Assembly: GCF_039729195.1 (NCBI RefSeq)
Contig: NZ_CP155796.1
Span: forward strand, 434,001-498,000
Origin: Mycobacterium sp. DL
Lineage (GTDB): Bacteria > Actinomycetota > Actinomycetes > Mycobacteriales > Mycobacteriaceae
Length of the DNA stretch: 64,000 nt
Direction: 5' to 3'
The notes below the pieces were generated by a model that was not told the DNA's origin, did no database searches, and saw nothing but the letters and a program-made list of their open reading frames with translations. Made by a program: the position numbers and the translations under genes. Of the stretch, positions 59,438 through 64,000 are shown one piece after another; the first letter of the stretch is position 1, and each line of letters opens with the position of its first letter.

Positions 59438-61030
59438 ATGACCGCCCCGGTAACCGCGCCAGTGTGGATGGCACTGCCGCCTGAGGTGCACTCGGCGCTG
59501 CTGAGCAGCGGCCCGGGCCCGGGGTCGCTGCTCGCCGCGGCGGGGGCCTGGCAGTCGCTGAGCACCGAGTACGCCACTGCGGCAGCGGAACTCACGAGCA
59601 TTCTCGGGGCCGTGCAGGCGGGCTCCTGGGAGGGCGTCAGCTCCGAGCAGTACGTCGCTGCGCACACGCCCTACCTCGGGTGGCTGGCGCAGCAGAGCGC
59701 GAACAGCGCCGCCGCGGCGGTGCAGCACCAGACAGCGGCCGCCGCGTACACGACCGCGTTGGCGACGATGCCGACGCTGCCGGAACTGGCACTGAACCAC
59801 ACCACACACGCGGTGCTGGTCTCGACGAACTTCCTCGGCATCAACACCATCCCGATCGTGCTGAACGAGGCCGACTACGTCCGCATGTGGATCCAGGCGG
59901 CCACCACGATGAGCGCCTACGAGGCGGTGTCCGGTGCGGCGGTGGCCGCGACCCCGGCGTCGACTCCCGCTCCGTTCGTGTTGATCCCCGGCGTCGGCGA
60001 AGCAGGAAGAGCCGCAGCGGATCTGATGAGCTCCGCGGCGCAGGTGCAGGCCGTGGAGTCGGGCGCAGCGTTGAACATCGGCGACATCGTCAACGACTTC
60101 ATCAACTTCTACGGCGATATCCTGCGGTTCCTGTTCGAGCCCATCATCGACTTCCTGCAGGACCCGATCGGCAACACGATCGCCCTGATCACCGACTTCC
60201 TGACCAACCCGGCGCAGGCGCTGATCACCTACGGCCCCTTCCTGCTGGCCGTCGCCTACCAGGCGGTGTCGTGGATCGGCGCCTCGATCCTCTATCCGTC
60301 GCTGCTGTTGCTCCCGGCGCTGGCGATCACGCTGGGCATCATCGGCGGGGTGGGCCAGTATCTGCTGGACCAGCTCCAAGCCCCTCCCGCCGACACCCCC
60401 GCCGAGGAGCAGGCGCCGGCGTCCTCCACGCCCGCGAACCGCTCCGATCCCCAGCCGCTGCCGGCTGCAGGTGTCCCCGCGGCTCCGACCGCACCGGCGG
60501 GGACCCCGGTGAACTCGGTGACCGCCGGGTCGGGTTCGGCGGCCGCCGCACCCGCCGCACCCGCCGCCCCCCTGGTGCCCTACGCCGTGGCCGGTCAGGA
60601 CCCGGGAGAGGGTTTCACCCCGACCGTCCGCGACACCACCGGCGCCAAAGCCCCCGCAGCCACGATCCCCGCGGCGGCCGCCGGGGTGGCGGCCTCGGCA
60701 GCGGAACGGCGCAAGCGCCGGCGCCGCCAGCAGGAGGACATCAAGGGCCGCGGCTACGCCGACGCCTTCATGGACTACGAGGACGGCCCGGACCAGGACG
60801 CACCGCCGGCATCCGCACCGCGGGTCACCGCTTCGACGCGCGGTGCCGGACCGATGGGCTTCGCCGGAACCGAATCCACCGGCACCGCCGAGGCAACCGG
60901 GCTGACCACCCTGGCCGGGGATTCCTTCGGCGGCGGACCCAAGAGCCCCATGCTGCCGGGGACCTGGGATCCGACCGCCGACGACAAGACCGACCCAGAA
61001 GATCACCACCACCGAAAGGAAAACCCATGA
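59438..61030 (+). CDS. PPE4: PPE-family protein PPE4
   Basis: The 530-residue protein has Pro14-Pro15-Glu16 ([12 protein letters not shown]), the WxG motif Trp64-Glu-Gly66 ([11 protein letters not shown]), and a PPE domain of about 170 residues. A hydrophobic stretch follows ([39 protein letters not shown]), and the C-terminal third is Pro/Ala-rich and then basic ([26 protein letters not shown]). This is the form found in the ESX-3 operon and required for mycobactin iron use in M. tuberculosis. It begins one base after the PE5 stop. The stop overlaps esxG (ATGA). Confidence 0.94.
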   Translation: MTAPVTAPVWMALPPEVHSALLSSGPGPGSLLAAAGAWQSLSTEYATAAAELTSILGAVQAGSWEGVSSEQYVAAHTPYLGWLAQQSANSAAAAVQHQTAAAAYTTALATMPTLPELALNHTTHAVLVSTNFLGINTIPIVLNEADYVRMWIQAATTMSAYEAVSGAAVAATPASTPAPFVLIPGVGEAGRAAADLMSSAAQVQAVESGAALNIGDIVNDFINFYGDILRFLFEPIIDFLQDPIGNTIALITDFLTNPAQALITYGPFLLAVAYQAVSWIGASILYPSLLLLPALAITLGIIGGVGQYLLDQLQAPPADTPAEEQAPASSTPANRSDPQPLPAAGVPAAPTAPAGTPVNSVTAGSGSAAAAPAAPAAPLVPYAVAGQDPGEGFTPTVRDTTGAKAPAATIPAAAAGVAASAAERRKRRRRQQEDIKGRGYADAFMDYEDGPDQDAPPASAPRVTASTRGAGPMGFAGTESTGTAEATGLTTLAGDSFGGGPKSPMLPGTWDPTADDKTDPEDHHHRKENP

Positions 61031-61320
61031 GCCTCTTGGATGCTCACATTCCACAGCTCGTCGCCTCGGAGGCCAACTTCGGAGCGAAGGCCGCTCTGAT
61101 GCGCAGCACCATCGCCCAGGCCGAACAGGCCGCGCAGTCGTCGCAGGCCTTCCACATGGGCGAGTCCTCAGCGGCGTTCCAGGCGGCGCACGCCCGGTTC
61201 GTCGAGGTCTCGGCGAAGGTCAACGCGCTGCTCGACATCGCGCAGGCCAACATCGGTGACGCCGCCGGGTCGTACGTCGCCGAAGACGCCGCCGCCGCAA
61301 GCAACTACACCGGCATCTGA
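61027..61320 (+). CDS. esxG: ESX-3 secreted WXG100-family protein EsxG
   Basis: The 97-residue protein, [20 protein letters not shown] onwards, is nearly identical in layout to M. tuberculosis EsxG. The helix-turn-helix hairpin has the turn [17 protein letters not shown] where most WXG100 proteins have W-x-G. It forms a 1:1 complex with EsxH, and the pair is exported by ESX-3 and needed for siderophore-dependent iron acquisition. The start overlaps the PPE4 stop, and esxH follows after 30 bases. Confidence 0.96.
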   Translation: MSLLDAHIPQLVASEANFGAKAALMRSTIAQAEQAAQSSQAFHMGESSAAFQAAHARFVEVSAKVNALLDIAQANIGDAAGSYVAEDAAAASNYTGI

Positions 61321-61350
61321 TCCACCCCGGACGACAGGAGAGGCCCACAC

Positions 61351-61638
61351 ATGTCGCAGATCATGTACAACTACCCGGCGATGATCGCCCACGCAGGCGA
61401 GATGAACACCTACGCTGGGGCGCTGCACGCCGTCGGCGCCGACATCGCCAGCGAGCAGGCCGCGCTGCAGGGTGCCTGGCAGGGTGACACCGGCACGACC
61501 TACCAGGCCTGGCAGGCGCAGTGGAACACCAGCTTGGAAGAGTTGGTCCGCGCGTACCGCGCCATGGCGAACACGCACGAGATGAACACCACCTCGATGG
61601 CCGCACGTGATCAGGCCGAGGGCGCCAAGTGGGGCTGA
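61351..61638 (+). CDS. esxH: ESX-3 secreted WXG100 protein EsxH, with altered zinc-site residue
   Basis: The 95-residue protein is the EsxG partner, beginning [20 protein letters not shown] with the WxG turn AWQGDTG and the C-terminal AKWG. M. tuberculosis EsxH (TB10.4) binds zinc through His14, His70, His76 and Glu77. Here His14, His76 and Glu77 are kept (THE at 75-77), but residue 70 is Arg (AYR). The zinc site is therefore incomplete. The GxYxxxD/E-type signal for EccC recognition lies near the end ([10 protein letters not shown]). AGGAGAGG precedes the start. Confidence 0.96.
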   Translation: MSQIMYNYPAMIAHAGEMNTYAGALHAVGADIASEQAALQGAWQGDTGTTYQAWQAQWNTSLEELVRAYRAMANTHEMNTTSMAARDQAEGAKWG

Positions 61639-61647
61639 TCAGGTCCA

Positions 61648-62517
61648 GTGCGCGCTAATGCCGTTGAGCTGACTGCCGAGGCAGCCTGGTTTCTCGCCGA
61701 CATCCTGGGGGCCGGGAGCTTCCCGTGGGTACTGGCCGTCACGCCGCCCTACAGCGACCTGGCCCAGCGGCGGCAGTTCGAGGACGATCAGGTCCGGCAG
61801 CTGACGCGGTTGGGGGTCTTGACCGCTGACCGGACGGTCGAACCCTCGGTGGCGCAGTGGATTCGCCGGGTGTGCCGCCCTCGCCAGTGGCTCGAACTCA
61901 GGTTCGTCGCCGGCGGTGGCGCCATGCTGCGCGGCATCGTCGCCCGTGACGCCGCGGGCACCGTCGTCGCCCTGCGCAGCGCCGAGGTGGTGACGTTCAC
62001 GCAGATGGACATCGATCACCCGCAGGCGCTGGTGCCGGTGCTGGTGGCCGGCCTGTCCGGACGGTCACCCGCGCGTTTCGAGGAGTTCGCACTGCCCGCT
62101 CGTGCCGGCGCCAAGGCCGACGAGCAGATCCGCGCGGGCGCCTCGGTACGAGACATGCTGGACTACTTGGGAATTCCATCGTCCGCGCGCCCTGTGGTGG
62201 TGGCCGCGTTCGAGGAGAGACGCAGTTACGTGGAGATCGTGGCGGGCGAGCATCGCGACGGACACCGGGTCGGCACCGACGTGGGCGTCAGCATCGTGGA
62301 CACCTCGGTCGGCCGTGTCCTGGTCAGCCCGTCCAAAGCCTTTGACGGTGAGTGGATCTCGACCTTCGCCCCCGGCGCGCCGCTGGCCATCGCCGCAGCG
62401 GTCGAACGGCTGACCGCCGCACTACCCGACGGGCAGTGGTTTCCCGACCACACCGTCACCAGAGACTTCGACGAACACCCGCACCAGAGAGAAGAACAAT
62501 GTCAGAGCCCGCTGTGA
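61648..62517 (+). CDS. espG3: ESX-3 PE/PPE chaperone EspG3
   Basis: From GTG at 61648 the 289-residue cytosolic protein begins [20 protein letters not shown] and continues with [47 protein letters not shown] and [14 protein letters not shown]. The match to M. tuberculosis EspG3 (MGPNAVELTTDQAW...) sets the start. EspG3 binds the PPE helical tip of the PE5-PPE4 pair and keeps it soluble before export. It overlaps eccD3 by 19 bases. The C-terminal [10 protein letters not shown] tail encodes the eccD3 ribosome-binding region. Confidence 0.95.
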   Translation: MRANAVELTAEAAWFLADILGAGSFPWVLAVTPPYSDLAQRRQFEDDQVRQLTRLGVLTADRTVEPSVAQWIRRVCRPRQWLELRFVAGGGAMLRGIVARDAAGTVVALRSAEVVTFTQMDIDHPQALVPVLVAGLSGRSPARFEEFALPARAGAKADEQIRAGASVRDMLDYLGIPSSARPVVVAAFEERRSYVEIVAGEHRDGHRVGTDVGVSIVDTSVGRVLVSPSKAFDGEWISTFAPGAPLAIAAAVERLTAALPDGQWFPDHTVTRDFDEHPHQREEQCQSPL

Positions 62518-63953
62518 TCTCACCCAACAATGCGGTGATGCCGATCGTGCGCATCGCCGTGCTCTCCGCCACGCTGGGCGACGACGGTGACACCGACGGA
62601 AGGGGCCGGCTCACCGAGGTCGCCCTACCGGCCGAACTACCGCTCCGGGAGATCATCCCCGCGGTGCGGCGCATCGTGTCGCCCACCGACGAGACACGGG
62701 ACGCTGCGGAACCGCTGAGCCTGGCACCGATCGGAGGGGCACCGTTCAGCCTCGATGCCTCACTCAACACGGTGGGCGTCGTCGACGGCGATCTGCTTGC
62801 ACTGCAGCCGGTTCCGTCGGGTCCGGCGGCGCCGCGCATCGTCGAGGACATCGCCGACGCCGCGATGATCTTCTCCACCGCCCGCGAACGTCCCTGGGGC
62901 GCTGCCCACATCAGGCGGGCCGCCGCCGCGGCCGTCATCGGGTTCATCCTGATCGCGACCGCGCTGGCCGTCGCGCACCGCGTCGTCGCCGGTTCGCTGG
63001 GTGGGCTGTTCGCCGTCAGCGCCGTGGCGGTGGTCACGGTGCTCGGCGCGCTCCTGAGCCGAACCCGCTCCCCACAACTGGCGACCGCGCTTGCGGCCGC
63101 TGCACTGCCACCGGTGGCTGCGGCGTTCGCGCTGGCAGTTCCCGGCGGCTTCGGTCCGTCCCAGGTTGTGCTCGCCGCCGCAGGGGCGGCTGCCTGGGCC
63201 ATCATCAGCATCACGATCGGTGAACGTGCCATCGCGCTGTTCACCGCGGCGGCCACCACCGGCCTTGGTGTGCTGCTCGCGGCCGGAGCGGCATCGTTGT
63301 GGACACTCACCCCGGTCAGCGTGGGCTGCGGGCTGATCCTGGTGGCCCTGCTGATCACGGTGCAGGCCGCCCAACTGTCCGCGATGTGCGCGCGCCTCCC
63401 GGTGCCCGTCATCCCGGCCCCCGGCGATCCGACGCCGTCGGCGCCCACACTGCGGGTCCTCGAAGATCTGCCGCGCCGGATCCGCGCGGGCGACTCCTAC
63501 CAGACCGGCTTCATCGCCGCGGGGGTGCTGCTGTCGGTCATCGGTTCGGTTGCGGTCCTCTGGCCCGCCGTCAGCGGCGACGGGGGCGTCTCCCCCTGGG
63601 CGTGGTACGTGGTGGTCGCCGCAGCACTCGGCGCGGCACTGCGCGCGCGGGTGTGGGACTCCGCACCGTGCAAGGCCTGGCTGCTCGGGCACTCGTACCT
63701 GGTCACCACCGTGTTGCTGGCGCTGTTTGCGGCCAACGGTGGCTACGGTGCCGCGTGGTGGACGCTGGTGGTGCTCGCAGGGCTGGTCGCGGTGTGGGCG
63801 GTGGTCGCGCTGAACCCGCGGATCGGCCAACCGGAGACCTACTCGCTGCCGATGCGGCGACTGCTCGGCTTCGTCGCCACGGCCTTCGACGCGTCGCTGA
63901 TCCCGGTGATGGCCTATCTGGTCGGACTGTTCACGTTGGTGCTGAATCGGTGA
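62499..63953 (+). CDS. eccD3: ESX-3 membrane channel protein EccD3
   Basis: The 484-residue protein has an N-terminal ubiquitin-like cytosolic domain of about 110 residues ([35 protein letters not shown]) followed by about eleven hydrophobic segments starting at [20 protein letters not shown], as in all EccD proteins. It is the most hydrophobic core component and forms dimers in the membrane complex. ATG at 62499 lies inside espG3, with AGAGAGAAGAAC upstream. Its stop overlaps the mycP3 start (GTGA). Confidence 0.95.
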   Translation: MSEPAVISPNNAVMPIVRIAVLSATLGDDGDTDGRGRLTEVALPAELPLREIIPAVRRIVSPTDETRDAAEPLSLAPIGGAPFSLDASLNTVGVVDGDLLALQPVPSGPAAPRIVEDIADAAMIFSTARERPWGAAHIRRAAAAAVIGFILIATALAVAHRVVAGSLGGLFAVSAVAVVTVLGALLSRTRSPQLATALAAAALPPVAAAFALAVPGGFGPSQVVLAAAGAAAWAIISITIGERAIALFTAAATTGLGVLLAAGAASLWTLTPVSVGCGLILVALLITVQAAQLSAMCARLPVPVIPAPGDPTPSAPTLRVLEDLPRRIRAGDSYQTGFIAAGVLLSVIGSVAVLWPAVSGDGGVSPWAWYVVVAAALGAALRARVWDSAPCKAWLLGHSYLVTTVLLALFAANGGYGAAWWTLVVLAGLVAVWAVVALNPRIGQPETYSLPMRRLLGFVATAFDASLIPVMAYLVGLFTLVLNR

Positions 63954-64000
63954 TCCGAAGAGCAGGCGCCTTCGCGGCGGTGACGCTGGCCGTGCTCGCG
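63950..64000 (+). CDS. mycP3: Start of ESX-3 mycosin protease MycP3 (partial)
   Basis: GTG at 63950 overlaps the eccD3 stop and opens a frame of 17 codons to the window end: [17 protein letters not shown], the beginning of a signal peptide. In mycobacterial ESX-3 loci mycP3 follows eccD3 directly and eccE3 comes next. The subtilisin-like catalytic domain is outside the window. Confidence 0.85.
   Translation, partial: MIRRAGAFAAVTLAVLA

Noticed and set aside
59288..61054. Minus-strand frame of 588 codons over PE5, PPE4 and esxG
   Set aside because: Low-complexity Arg/Gly/His-rich translation antisense to well-supported ESX-3 genes; typical of high-GC shadow frames.
1..64000. tRNA, rRNA, CRISPR arrays, insertion sequences or prophage genes
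   Set aside because: No cloverleaf-type gene, regular direct-repeat array, transposase motif or integrase was recognised in reading the window.

Overview
The window is high-GC actinobacterial DNA, almost certainly from an environmental, probably rapidly growing Mycobacterium (Mycolicibacterium). The strongest evidence is a complete start of the ESX-3 type VII secretion locus at 51.6-64.0 kb (eccA3-eccB3-eccC3-PE5-PPE4-esxG-esxH-espG3-eccD3-mycP3). It is preceded by genes in the order known from M. tuberculosis Rv0269c-Rv0276: stand-alone LigD-type polymerase, fadD2, fadE6, hydrolase, TetR, glyoxalase, TetR, MpaB-type oxygenase. A cobF gene, which M. tuberculosis lacks, and several carbohydrate catabolic clusters point to a free-living, metabolically broad species. 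Genes are densely packed, stop/start overlaps of the ATGA or GTGA type are frequent, and no non-coding stretch exceeds about 250 bases. No tRNA, rRNA, CRISPR array or insertion sequence was seen.

Layout. 0-4.2 kb: end of a molybdenum hydroxylase subunit, an alpha/beta hydrolase, two CsbD-like stress proteins, TetR regulators and a SnoaL-like protein. 4.2-9.4 kb: a galactarate/L-talarate unit (enolase-superfamily dehydratase, FadR-type GntR regulator, TctABC tripartite transporter) with a long operator palindrome. 9.5-19.1 kb: an AEC permease, then a catabolic cluster of three mycofactocin-type SDR dehydrogenases, a cytochrome P450, a nucleotide-sugar-epimerase-like SDR, an aldehyde dehydrogenase, a duplicated carboxymuconolactone-decarboxylase-fold protein and two TetR regulators with recognisable operators. 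19.1-22.3 kb: a secreted cutinase, an FMO-like monooxygenase and a LysG/ArgP-type regulator. 22.3-27.3 kb: cobalamin genes cobF-cobQ-cobK-cobU and, convergent, bluB-cobM. 27.4-32.8 kb: an inositol unit (LacI regulator, sugar porter, IolE-, IolG- and IolH-like enzymes). 32.8-37.7 kb: LysR/MFS pair, TetR, a CysJ-like diflavin reductase with a possible iron box, and a small secreted cysteine protein. 37.7-51.6 kb: an acyl-CoA dehydrogenase pair, a STAS protein, and the region syntenic with M. tuberculosis Rv0269c-Rv0276. 51.6-64.0 kb: ESX-3, with an IdeR-like box in front of eccA3.

How the parts work together. Several units have a local regulator next to a palindromic site: TetR/SnoaL at 3.3 kb, GntR/galactarate at 4.2 kb, TetR/P450/SDR at 11.3 and 12.0 kb, TetR/SDR at 18.4 kb, LacI/inositol at 28.5 kb and TetR/VOC at 49.2 kb. 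The best candidate for an undescribed system is the 10.4-19.1 kb cluster. Its gene set fits hydroxylation of a hydrocarbon or terpenoid by P450, oxidation of the alcohol by mycofactocin-coupled SDRs, and further oxidation of the aldehyde. The substrate cannot be read from the sequence. The window cuts the first gene at its 5' end and mycP3 after 17 codons.
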